Source: Geothrix sp. (GTDB lineage: Bacteria; Acidobacteriota; Holophagae; Holophagales; Holophagaceae). Taken from it: 64,000 nt of DNA. Below the pieces are notes generated by a model, which was not told the origin of the DNA, ran no database searches, and was given only the letters and a program-made list of their open reading frames with translations. Position numbers and translations under genes: made by a program. Shown piece after piece: positions 33,502 through 40,955 of the stretch. The DNA lies in NCBI RefSeq assembly GCF_020622065.1, contig NZ_JAHRYQ010000001.1:682001-746000 (forward strand), read 5' to 3'. Numbering within the stretch: the first letter of the stretch is position 1; each line of letters begins with the position of its first letter.

Positions 33502-34002
33502 ATGAACCCGACCTCCGCTTGCCGCGCGACCCGTCCCTCCCACCGGGGCTTTTCGCTGCTGGAACTGCTGGTGGCCCTGATGATCATCGCCGTCATCAGC
33601 ACGCTGGGGTTCAAGCAGTACCAGAAATACAGCGCCCAGGCCCGCCATGTGAAAGCCCAGGACGACCTCAAGACCGTGGCCGAGGGCCTCGACCAGTACC
33701 ACCTGAAGCATGCCCGCTACCCCGATTTCGGCAGCTTCGAGGCCATGGTGGAGCCCAACTCCCCGCTGGTGAAGGAAAGCCTCATCAAGCTCGGCATGAG
33801 CCCCCTCGACCCCTTCAAGCAGCCCTACGAGGGGAAGTCCACGCGGAACAACTACGAGCTGAAGTCCGCGGGCGATCCCGACCGGCAGGATGAATTCGGG
33901 CCCATCACCCGGACCCCCGGCCAGGGCCAGGTGATCGGCGCCGGGCCCACGACCGATGGCGCGCCCAAGGGCGAGGCTGCGGACGCCGGAGCCAAGAAGT
34001 GA
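33502..34002 (+). CDS. Type IV pilin-like / GspG-type pseudopilin precursor
   Basis: A 166-residue prepilin. The leader ends in RG|FSLLELLVALMIIAVIS, where prepilin peptidase would cut before Phe and the Glu at +5 is present. The globular part has LDQYHLKHARYPDFGSFEAM and then PLDPFKQPYEGKS, resembling the calcium-loop DPWGNPYxY region of GspG, so a major pseudopilin is more likely than a pilus major subunit. ATG33502 is used; ATG33466 would lengthen the leader by 12 residues. The C-terminus is a Gly/Ala/Lys-rich tail. GspE is encoded 22 kb away. Confidence 0.8.
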   Translation: MNPTSACRATRPSHRGFSLLELLVALMIIAVISTLGFKQYQKYSAQARHVKAQDDLKTVAEGLDQYHLKHARYPDFGSFEAMVEPNSPLVKESLIKLGMSPLDPFKQPYEGKSTRNNYELKSAGDPDRQDEFGPITRTPGQGQVIGAGPTTDGAPKGEAADAGAKK

Positions 34003-34532
34003 TCGACCTCTACCACCTGCCCCCCGAGGGCCTCCGCCTGAGCGGTACCACGGAACGCCTGGAGCTGGAGGGGGATGTCTCCCTGCGCGAGCTGGCCTGG
34101 TCCGTCTTTGCCCTGGCCTCCGACGGCGATGTCTTTCTCGAAGTGAAGGGCCAGGCCGTGTGGCAGGGGTTCTGCAGCCGCTGTCTGGCGCCCCTGGACC
34201 GCCCCCTCATGGTCGAGAGCCAGTTCCTGGGCAGCAAGGACGCCGACCTGGTGGGCCGTGGCTCCCATGCGCTGGGCTCCCAGGACTTGGATGTGGTCTT
34301 CCTGCCGGAGGACAACCTGGACGAGGCGGAGCTGGTGCGGGAGCAGTTCGAGCTCCAGGCCCCCATGCACCCCCTCTGTACCGATGACTGCAAGGGGCTT
34401 TGTCCCAGCTGCGGCAAGAATTGGAACAAGGGCCCCTGCCAGTGCCAGCCCGATGCCGTGCAGGCCCCGTCCGCCCTGAACCAGGCGCTGGCCAAGGCCC
34501 TCGCGGGAATCAAGCTGGACCCGCAGTCCTGA
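33999..34532 (+). CDS. yceD: DUF177/YceD-family protein
   Basis: A 177-residue protein of the YceD family, nearly always encoded directly before rpmF and involved in 23S rRNA maturation or large-subunit assembly by association. Two Cys pairs typical of the family are visible: CSRC near residue 60 and C-x3-C-x3-C-P-x-C in LCTDDCKGLCPSCGKN near 125-142, suggesting metal binding. GTG33999 overlaps the pseudopilin stop (GTGA). Followed by rpmF after 45 nt. Confidence 0.88.
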   Translation: MIDLYHLPPEGLRLSGTTERLELEGDVSLRELAWSVFALASDGDVFLEVKGQAVWQGFCSRCLAPLDRPLMVESQFLGSKDADLVGRGSHALGSQDLDVVFLPEDNLDEAELVREQFELQAPMHPLCTDDCKGLCPSCGKNWNKGPCQCQPDAVQAPSALNQALAKALAGIKLDPQS

Positions 34533-34577
34533 ACCCTTTAACCTGGAACATTGCGTTCTATCTGCTAGGAGCTTTTC

Positions 34578-34763
34578 ATGCCGAATCCCAAGCGCCGCCA
34601 TTCCAAGGCCCGCCGCGACCGCCGGCGCACCCATGACGCGCTGGAAGTCATGAGCGCCAGCACCTGCCCGAATTGCCAGACCCCCAAGCTGCCGCACCGC
34701 GTGTGCCCCAGCTGCGGGTTCTACCGCGGCAAGCTGGCCGTTCGCGTCGCCGAGACGGCTTAA
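34578..34763 (+). CDS. rpmF: 50S ribosomal protein L32
   Basis: A 61-residue large-subunit ribosomal protein. It begins MPNPKRRHSKARRDRRRTHD, the standard L32 start, and retains a complete zinc ribbon (C-x2-C ... C-x2-C in CPNC and CPSC). This is the Cys-containing, zinc-replete form. AGGAG lies 6 nt before ATG34578. The yceD-rpmF-plsX order is classic. Confidence 0.98.
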   Translation: MPNPKRRHSKARRDRRRTHDALEVMSASTCPNCQTPKLPHRVCPSCGFYRGKLAVRVAETA

Positions 34764-34773
34764 GGGCCGGCCG

Positions 34774-35799
34774 GTGGACGGCCATCGCATTGCACTGGAT
34801 GCCATGGGGGGCGACCACGCCCCCCATGTAACGCTGCAAGGCGCCCGGGAGGCCCTCGAGGCCTGGCCGGGGCTCTTCCTGTACCTCGTCGGGGACGAGG
34901 CGGTGCTCCGCCCCGAGCTGGCGCGGCAGGGGTTCACGCCTGCGCTGATGGCTCGCGCGGAGGTGGTCCACGCCTCCCAGACCGTGGTGATGGAAGACAA
35001 GGCCACCAGCATCCTGAAGGAAAAAAAGGACAGCTCCATCCGCGTCGCTGCGCAGCTCGTGCGCGAGGGGCGGGCCCACGGCATGGTGTCCATGGGCCAC
35101 ACGGGTGCCGCCATGGTGGCTTCCAGCCTTGTCATCGGCAAGCTCGAGGGCGTGGACCGGCCGGCCCTGGCCAGCGTCCTGCCCAACATGAAGGGCAATC
35201 CCACGGTGCTGCTGGATGTGGGCGCCAATGTGGACAGTCGGGCCGAACACATCGCGCAGTTCGCCGTGATGGGCTCGGTCTACGCCGAGGAAGTGCTCGG
35301 CCTGGAGCGTCCCCGCGTGGGCATCCTCAGCGTGGGCGAAGAGGATGGCAAGGGTACGGATGTGACCAAGGATGCCTCCGCCATGCTCCGCCAGATGGAC
35401 ATCCGCTTTGAGGGCAACGCCGAGGGCCGTGACATCTGGAACGGCAACTTCGATGTCATCGCCTGCGACGGCTTCGTGGGCAATGTGGTGCTGAAGTCCA
35501 GCGAGGCCCTGGCGGAGGGCATCATCGGCGGCCTTCGCGAGAGCTTCATGGAGACCCCCATCACCAAGCTGGCCGGTCTGCTTGCCAAGCCCGCCATGAA
35601 GCGGTTCAAGAAGAAGCTGGACTATGCCGAGTACGGCGGCGCGCCGCTGCTGGGCGTGAAGGGCGTGAGCATCATCGGTCACGGCCGCAGCGACCACAAG
35701 GCCGTGCGCAATGCCATCCGCGCCGCCCTGCGGGCCGCGGAACACCATCTGCACGAGCGCATCCAGGAGCGCGTGGCGCTGCTGCTGCCGCAGGGCTGA
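34774..35799 (+). CDS. plsX: Phosphate acyltransferase PlsX
   Basis: Converts acyl-ACP to acyl-phosphate for phospholipid synthesis. The 341-residue protein starts with IALDAMGGDHAPHVTLQGA and contains SMGHTGAAMVASSLV, LLDVGANVD, then CDGFVGNVVLKSSEA, all diagnostic of PlsX. GTG34774 is 11 nt after the rpmF stop. Usually followed by fabH; here a hairpin element and fabD follow instead. Confidence 0.97.
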   Translation: MDGHRIALDAMGGDHAPHVTLQGAREALEAWPGLFLYLVGDEAVLRPELARQGFTPALMARAEVVHASQTVVMEDKATSILKEKKDSSIRVAAQLVREGRAHGMVSMGHTGAAMVASSLVIGKLEGVDRPALASVLPNMKGNPTVLLDVGANVDSRAEHIAQFAVMGSVYAEEVLGLERPRVGILSVGEEDGKGTDVTKDASAMLRQMDIRFEGNAEGRDIWNGNFDVIACDGFVGNVVLKSSEALAEGIIGGLRESFMETPITKLAGLLAKPAMKRFKKKLDYAEYGGAPLLGVKGVSIIGHGRSDHKAVRNAIRAALRAAEHHLHERIQERVALLLPQG

Positions 35800-35816
35800 G
35801 CCCAGAATAAGGATCT

Positions 35817-35892
35817 ACCGCGAAGACCCGAAGACACGAAAAGGACAAAAGAAGCCGGTTTTCTTTTCTTCGTGTCTTCAGGTCTTCGTGGT
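35817..35892. repeat. Palindromic REP-like intergenic element
   Basis: Arms 35817-35840 and 35869-35892 are complementary at 22 of 24 positions, and a second inner stem AAAAGAA/TTCTTTT (35847-35853 with 35861-35867) nearly completes a 76-nt hairpin. The arms are built from GAAGACacGAA-type units repeated head to tail. It is far more AT-rich than its surroundings, which hints at a mobile or structured intergenic repeat present elsewhere in the genome. Confidence 0.75.
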
Positions 35893-35924
35893 GAATCAGT
35901 ATTTCTTTCGTAATGGAGGCTCCT

Positions 35925-36863
35925 ATGAGCAAGGTCGCGTGGCTGTTTCCCGGTCAGGGGTCGCAGGCGGTGGGCATGGGCGTGGCGCTGGCGGAGGCTG
36001 AGCCCGCGGCGCGCGCCGTGCTCCAGGACGCCGACGCGGCCCTGGGCTTTCCCCTGTCGAGGCTGATGGCCGAAGGGCCCGAAGAGACGCTGAAGCTCAC
36101 CGAACACACCCAGCCCGCCATCCTCACCCACAGCATCATGGTCGTACAGGCCTGGGGCCATCGTCTGCCGAAGCCGGACTTCGCCGCAGGGCACTCCCTG
36201 GGCGAGTACAGCGCCCTGGTGGCCCTGGGGGCCCTGACCTTCCAGGATGCGGTCCGCACCGTGCGCGAGCGCGGCCGGGCCATGCAGGAGGCCGTGCCCG
36301 TGGGCGTGGGCGCCATGGCGGCGATCTTGGGCATGAGCCTGGGCGATGTGGAAGCGAGCTGCGCCGAGGCGGCCGCCGCCACCGGCAAGATCGTAGTGCC
36401 CGCGAACTTCAACGGCCCCGGGCAGATCGTCATCGCCGGCCACGCCGAGGCCGTGGATGCGGCCCTGGAGGCCGTCAAGGCCCGCGGCGGGCGGAAGGCG
36501 ATGAAGCTCCCCGTCAGCGCCCCCTTCCACTCCCCCCTCATGGAGCCCGCCCAGGCGCGCATGGAGCCCATTCTGCGGAGCTTGGTCTTCCAGGCACCCG
36601 CCTGCCCCCTGGTGAACAATGTGGACGCAGCCGCAGTCTCGGAGCCCGAGGCGCTGAGGGACGGGCTGGTGCGCCAGATCCCCGGCGCCGTGCGCTGGCA
36701 GGCCACCCTGGACCTGCTGCTGGATCAGGGCGTCACCACCTTTCTTGAACTGGGGCCGGGCAAGGTCCTGGCCGGCCTCGTGAAGCGCCAGGCGAAGGAG
36801 CGGGGCCTTGAGGTTTCGGCCCTGAGCTTCGGTGCGCCCGAAGACCTCGCCCAGCTGGGCTGA
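35925..36863 (+). CDS. fabD: Malonyl-CoA:ACP transacylase
   Basis: Loads malonyl groups on ACP for fatty-acid elongation. A 312-residue protein, normal for FabD. The start has LFPGQGSQAVGMG and the nucleophile serine lies in AGHSLGEYSALVALG; the partner His is in SAPFHSPLM. ATG35925 has TGGAGG 5 nt upstream; ATG35913 is in frame but overlaps that site. It is transcribed after plsX with the palindromic element in between. fabH, the usual neighbour, is absent here. Confidence 0.96.
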   Translation: MSKVAWLFPGQGSQAVGMGVALAEAEPAARAVLQDADAALGFPLSRLMAEGPEETLKLTEHTQPAILTHSIMVVQAWGHRLPKPDFAAGHSLGEYSALVALGALTFQDAVRTVRERGRAMQEAVPVGVGAMAAILGMSLGDVEASCAEAAAATGKIVVPANFNGPGQIVIAGHAEAVDAALEAVKARGGRKAMKLPVSAPFHSPLMEPAQARMEPILRSLVFQAPACPLVNNVDAAAVSEPEALRDGLVRQIPGAVRWQATLDLLLDQGVTTFLELGPGKVLAGLVKRQAKERGLEVSALSFGAPEDLAQLG

Positions 36864-37021
36864 CACAGCACTGGCAAGGCTGTCTGGCGGGAAGGTGTGA
36901 TGAAAAGCAATGCCCCCCGGGGGTAGGGTGGTGAGGACGACACTGCGTCTTCCAGTGTGCGGTGCCGGGCGGCTGGATGAGGCTCGGAGGCCGCCCACAT
37001 CACCCTCAGTCCGAGGTGCCC

Positions 37022-38812
37022 ATGCGCAAGGATCTTGTCTTCGGAATGGCCGGTTCGGGAGGCGATGGCATCGTCTCTGCCGGTGACTCCCTTCTCCAGG
37101 CCGCTTCGGCCGAGGGTTATCACGGCGTGATGACCAAGAGCTTCGGCTCCCAGATCCGCGGCGGTGAGTCCTCCTGTCGCGTGCGCATCAGCACAGATCC
37201 GGTTCTGAACCCCGGAGGCAACCTCGATGTGGCCGTGGCCCTGAACTGGGAGGATTTCCTCAAGTTCGGCGCCGAGCTGCCCGTGGCCGGCACCACCGTG
37301 GTGATCTACGAGGCCGCCACCGGCGTGCCCGAAAACCAGATTCCCCTGGTGGGCGTGACGCCCCTGCAGGTGATCGCGGTGCCCATCGCGGAGATGGCCA
37401 AGGCCCACGCTGGCACCGAACGCGCCAAGAACACCGTGGTGCTGGGCCTCATCGCCGGCTGGTTCGGCATCGGCGCCGTGGCGGTGATGAAGGGCATTTC
37501 CAAGAAGCTGGCCAAGAAGAGCCAGGAACTCGTCGACGCCAACCAGAAGGCCTTCGATGCCGGCATGGCGTTCGCGAAGGAACATCCCCTCAAGGCCGAC
37601 ATGACCATCGTGCCCTTGGAGAACAAGGGCGGCGTCAAGCTCCTGACCGACGGCAACGACATGTGCGCGGCCGCCGCCATCTTCGCGGGCTGCCAGTTCT
37701 TCGGCGGCTACCCGATCACGCCCTCCACCGAGATCATGCAGTTCTTCACCAACCATGTCTGGAAGTACGGCGGCGCCGTGCTGCAGGCCGAAGACGAGAT
37801 CGCGGGCATCGGCGCGGCCGTGGGCGCCTCCTTCGCCGGCAAGAAGGCCATGACCGCCACCAGCGGCCCGGGCCTCTCCCTGAAGTCGGAGATGATGGGG
37901 CTCGCCAGCATCGCCGAGCTGCCCCTGGTGATCGTGGATGTGCAGCGCGGCGGCCCCTCCACGGGTTTGCCCACCAAGACCGAGCAGTCCGACCTCTTCG
38001 CGGCGGCCTTCTCCGCCCATGGCGATGTGATCCGCCCGGTGTTGGCCCCGACCTCTGTGGCCGACACCTTCCGCACCACAATTGAGGCCTTCAACATCGC
38101 CGAGTACTACCAGACACCGGTGATCATCCTGTCCGACCAGGAGATCGCCTCGCGCAAGGAGACCCTGGATCCCATCGACACCAGCCAGTTCAAGATCATC
38201 GACCGCCTGAAGCCCACCGGCGCGGATCTCCAGGACTACAAGCGGTTCAAGCAGACCGAGAACCACATCAGCCCCATCAGCCACCCCGGCATGCTGGGCG
38301 GAACCTACCTGGCTTCCGGCATCGAGCATGTCGAATCCGGCGCCCCCACGAACAGCGGTTCCGTGCACGCGCGCATGAACGACAAGCGCACGAAGAAGTT
38401 CGATCCGCTGAAGGAGCGCAAGGACCTCTTCGAGATCACCGGCAATCCCGATGCGCCATTGGCCCTGGTGGCCTGGGGCAGCGTGGCCGGCGTATGCCGT
38501 GAGGCGCTGCAGATGGCCCGGGAACAGGGGCTGGATGTGAAGTTGATGGTGCCCTACCTGCTCTACCCGGTGGCCGAGCAGACCTACCGCGACTTCTTCG
38601 CCTCGGTCCAGAAGGGACTCGTCGTCGAACAGTCCCACCTGGCCCAGACCTTCAAGGTGCTGCGCATGCACCTCGACCTGCCCAAGGGCCTTCAGTCCTT
38701 GGCCCGCAGCGGCGCGAATCCCTTCCTTCCCGGCGAGATCGTCGCGGCCCTCCACCATCTCCTCGCGGAGCTGCAGCGCAGCCACGAGGGCAAGCTTCAG
38801 CCCCAGGAGTGA
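37022..38812 (+). CDS. korA: 2-oxoacid:ferredoxin oxidoreductase, fused gamma-alpha subunit (KorA)
   Basis: With KorB it oxidatively decarboxylates a 2-oxoacid, most likely 2-oxoglutarate, to the acyl-CoA while reducing ferredoxin. The 596-residue protein fuses the gamma domain (residues 1-180, opening FGMAGSGGDGIVSAG and KSFGSQIRGGESSC) to the alpha (pyrimidine and C-terminal) domains, with GGYPITPSTEIMQFF and ATSGPGLSLKSEMMGLA. ATG37022 starts at homology; earlier in-frame codons run into poorly conserved sequence. The 158-bp leader before it contains only a small GGGCGGC/GCCGCCC inverted repeat (36967-36996). Followed by korB after 8 nt. Confidence 0.92.
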   Translation: MRKDLVFGMAGSGGDGIVSAGDSLLQAASAEGYHGVMTKSFGSQIRGGESSCRVRISTDPVLNPGGNLDVAVALNWEDFLKFGAELPVAGTTVVIYEAATGVPENQIPLVGVTPLQVIAVPIAEMAKAHAGTERAKNTVVLGLIAGWFGIGAVAVMKGISKKLAKKSQELVDANQKAFDAGMAFAKEHPLKADMTIVPLENKGGVKLLTDGNDMCAAAAIFAGCQFFGGYPITPSTEIMQFFTNHVWKYGGAVLQAEDEIAGIGAAVGASFAGKKAMTATSGPGLSLKSEMMGLASIAELPLVIVDVQRGGPSTGLPTKTEQSDLFAAAFSAHGDVIRPVLAPTSVADTFRTTIEAFNIAEYYQTPVIILSDQEIASRKETLDPIDTSQFKIIDRLKPTGADLQDYKRFKQTENHISPISHPGMLGGTYLASGIEHVESGAPTNSGSVHARMNDKRTKKFDPLKERKDLFEITGNPDAPLALVAWGSVAGVCREALQMAREQGLDVKLMVPYLLYPVAEQTYRDFFASVQKGLVVEQSHLAQTFKVLRMHLDLPKGLQSLARSGANPFLPGEIVAALHHLLAELQRSHEGKLQPQE

Positions 38813-38820
38813 GGTTCACC

Positions 38821-39720
38821 ATGAGCGCTACCATGACCCCCAATGTGAACACTCCGGGCGACTTCCAGGCCAAGGACTACAAGAGCGACCTGAAGCCCAT
38901 CTGGTGCCCAGGGTGCGGTGACTATTCCGTGGTGCAGGGCATCTATCGCGCCCTGGCCGCCATCGGCCGCCCGCCCCACGAGATCGCCTTCATCTCCGGC
39001 ATCGGCTGCTCCAGCCGCATTCCCGGCTACACCACGGCCTACGGCTTCAACACCGTCCACGGCCGCGCCCTGCCCATCGCCCAGGGCATCAAGCTGGCCA
39101 ACCCCGACCTGCTCGTGCTGGCGGCCGGCGGCGACGGGGACGGCTTCTCCATCGGCGGCGGGCACATCGCCCACCTGATCCGCCGCAACATCGACATCAC
39201 CTACATCGTGATGGACAACCAGATCTACGGCCTCACCAAGGGCCAGCTTTCGCCCACCTCGCAGAAGGGCCGCACCACCTGCACCTCGCCCCACGGGAGC
39301 CTCGAGAACCCCGTCAATCCGCTGCTCTATGTGCTGGCCTACGGCGCCGGCTTCGTGGCCCAGGCCTCGCCCACGGACCTGGTGGGCATGGCGGCCATCA
39401 TCGAGGAGGCCATCCGCTACCCCGGCTTCGCCTTCGTGAACATCCAGTCCCCCTGTGTCACCTACGGCGAGGAGGCCCAGCAGATCAAGGGCCTCAAGGC
39501 CATCAGCGAGACCCTTGAGAGCCTGGGGCACGATCCGTCGGACCGGCTGGCGGCCATGAACCTGGCCCAGAACTATGGCACCAAGCTGAACCTCGGTGTG
39601 TTCTACCGGAACCCCGAGCCTGCGCCGACCTACGACGGTCTGGTCCGGGAGCGCCAGGCCCAGCTCTCCCAGGGCGCCCCGTCGAAGGAGCGTATCCTGG
39701 ACCTCTTCATCAAGAAGTGA
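38821..39720 (+). CDS. korB: 2-oxoacid:ferredoxin oxidoreductase, beta subunit (KorB)
   Basis: Binds thiamine diphosphate and one [4Fe-4S] cluster. The TPP motif is AAGGDGDGFSIGGGHIAHL with the later MDNQIYGLTKGQ. Cluster ligands are C29 and C32 in WCPGCGDY, C63 in GIGCSSRIPGY and C212 in QSPCVTYG. The 299-residue length fits KorB. ATG38821 follows GAGG by about 5 nt; GTG38809 is a poorer choice. No ferredoxin gene is adjacent, so the electron acceptor is encoded elsewhere. Confidence 0.94.
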   Translation: MSATMTPNVNTPGDFQAKDYKSDLKPIWCPGCGDYSVVQGIYRALAAIGRPPHEIAFISGIGCSSRIPGYTTAYGFNTVHGRALPIAQGIKLANPDLLVLAAGGDGDGFSIGGGHIAHLIRRNIDITYIVMDNQIYGLTKGQLSPTSQKGRTTCTSPHGSLENPVNPLLYVLAYGAGFVAQASPTDLVGMAAIIEEAIRYPGFAFVNIQSPCVTYGEEAQQIKGLKAISETLESLGHDPSDRLAAMNLAQNYGTKLNLGVFYRNPEPAPTYDGLVRERQAQLSQGAPSKERILDLFIKK

Positions 39721-39733
39721 CGGGAGCCCCAGC

Positions 39734-40258
39734 ATGGCAACGCGAGGAATCGATTTTTCCAGCCTGAGTCTGGTGAATGCGCTCGATCTGGCTGTCCTGA
39801 TCGAGGAAGAGGCCCAGGAGCGGTACGAGGAGTTCGCGGCCCAGATGGAGCAGCACCGCACGCCGGAGGCGGCTGCGTTCTTCCGCCTCATGGCCGCCAA
39901 TGAGGCCAAGCATGGCGAGGAACTGGCCGCCCGCCGGCGAAAGCTCTTCGGCGACGCGCCCCGGATGGCCACCCGGGCCATGATCTTCGATGTGGAGGCG
40001 CCGGACTACGACGCCGCCCGCGCCTTCATGAGCCCCCGCCAGGCGATGAAGGCCGCCCTGGCTTCCGAGGTGAAGGCCCATGCCTTCTTCGTCGCGGCCC
40101 TTCCCTCCATCGAGGATGACGGCGTGCGGGCCCTCTTCACGGAACTGCGCGACGAGGAGACCCACCACCAGAACCTCGTGAAGGCCGAACTGGCGAAGCT
40201 CCCGCCGGACAGCGGCCTGTCCGACGAGGACTTCGTCGACGAACCGGCGCCTCAGTAG
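39734..40258 (+). CDS. Ferritin-like / rubrerythrin-type diiron protein
   Basis: A 174-residue all-helical protein. Glu-rich helix 1 (LIEEEAQERYEEF) and E57-x2-H60 in NEAKHGEE, then EVKAHAFF and DEETHHQNL, supply the paired E...ExxH ligands of a ferritin-like diiron site. There is no C-terminal rubredoxin domain and no membrane segment. A role in peroxide reduction or iron handling is likely from family knowledge. It follows korB by 13 nt, so it may protect the oxygen-sensitive KorAB. Its last 7 bases overlap the convergent cytochrome gene. Confidence 0.75.
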   Translation: MATRGIDFSSLSLVNALDLAVLIEEEAQERYEEFAAQMEQHRTPEAAAFFRLMAANEAKHGEELAARRRKLFGDAPRMATRAMIFDVEAPDYDAARAFMSPRQAMKAALASEVKAHAFFVAALPSIEDDGVRALFTELRDEETHHQNLVKAELAKLPPDSGLSDEDFVDEPAPQ

Positions 40259-40929
40259 TTTCGGGGTTCCAGCCACAGCTCCTTCAGCACCACGGCCGCC
40301 AGCGTCACGAAGGCGAGGGCCATCGCGCCCATCGCCAGCCAGGGCAGGGCCATTCCGGAGGCCCACGGGGCCCCGGGATGGCCCTGCCGCAACCACCACT
40401 GGGCGGCATCCAAGGCCACAATCGCCGCGCAGAAGCCCATGAGAAGGCGGCGCCCCCGCCAGGCCGTCCGCCGCAGGTAGCCGAAGGCTGCGATGAGGAA
40501 AAGCAGGGGGAACACGATCAGGTGGAGCGCCCGGGCTCCGATGAGCGCGAAGAGGCCGCTCGAGACCGTCTCCACGGCCAGGGGACGCAGGTCCTCATAG
40601 CCGGTGATCGGGGGGAACTGGGCCCCCGGGCTGTGGCAGGCGCTGCATTTGTTGGCCACGATGACCTCCACGGGGGCGAAGCTCTCCCGCGTGGCGCCGC
40701 CCTGTACCCAGATCCGGACGGTCTCGGTTTCGGCCGGGGTCACATTGGGGGCCATGACGCCCTCCAGGACCGCCACCAGGCGCGACTTGGCGGCTGGCGG
40801 CGGAGCCGATGCGCGGGCCCGCTCCTGACGGAGGGCGAAAGCCAGGCCGCTGGCGAGGAGGGCCGCCAGGGCGAGGATCACGAAGGTGGCGAAGGCGCGT
40901 TCGGAAGAGGACTGGTCTCGGAGGCTCAT
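40252..40929 (-). CDS. Membrane-anchored protein with one c-type heme motif
   Basis: A 225-residue protein I do not recognise beyond its parts. Residues 12-33 are a transmembrane helix, followed by an outward segment with the heme-binding C95-S-A-C98-H99, then three more helices (about 125-145, 155-175, 190-215). The N-terminal half resembles a small monoheme cytochrome or DUF-type cytochrome-like domain. It could pass electrons at the periplasmic face. Located convergent to the ferritin-like gene and 26 nt downstream of emrB, whose operon it could join. Confidence 0.6.
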   Translation of the reverse strand: MSLRDQSSSERAFATFVILALAALLASGLAFALRQERARASAPPPAAKSRLVAVLEGVMAPNVTPAETETVRIWVQGGATRESFAPVEVIVANKCSACHSPGAQFPPITGYEDLRPLAVETVSSGLFALIGARALHLIVFPLLFLIAAFGYLRRTAWRGRRLLMGFCAAIVALDAAQWWLRQGHPGAPWASGMALPWLAMGAMALAFVTLAAVVLKELWLEPRNY

Positions 40930-40955
40930 CGGTCCATGGTACCGATCCCGGGGAA

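Noticed and set aside
36897..37021. Small hairpins in the korA leader as a possible riboswitch
   Set aside because: Only short stems (6-7 bp) occur, none matches a known riboswitch core, and no terminator or anti-terminator pair follows.
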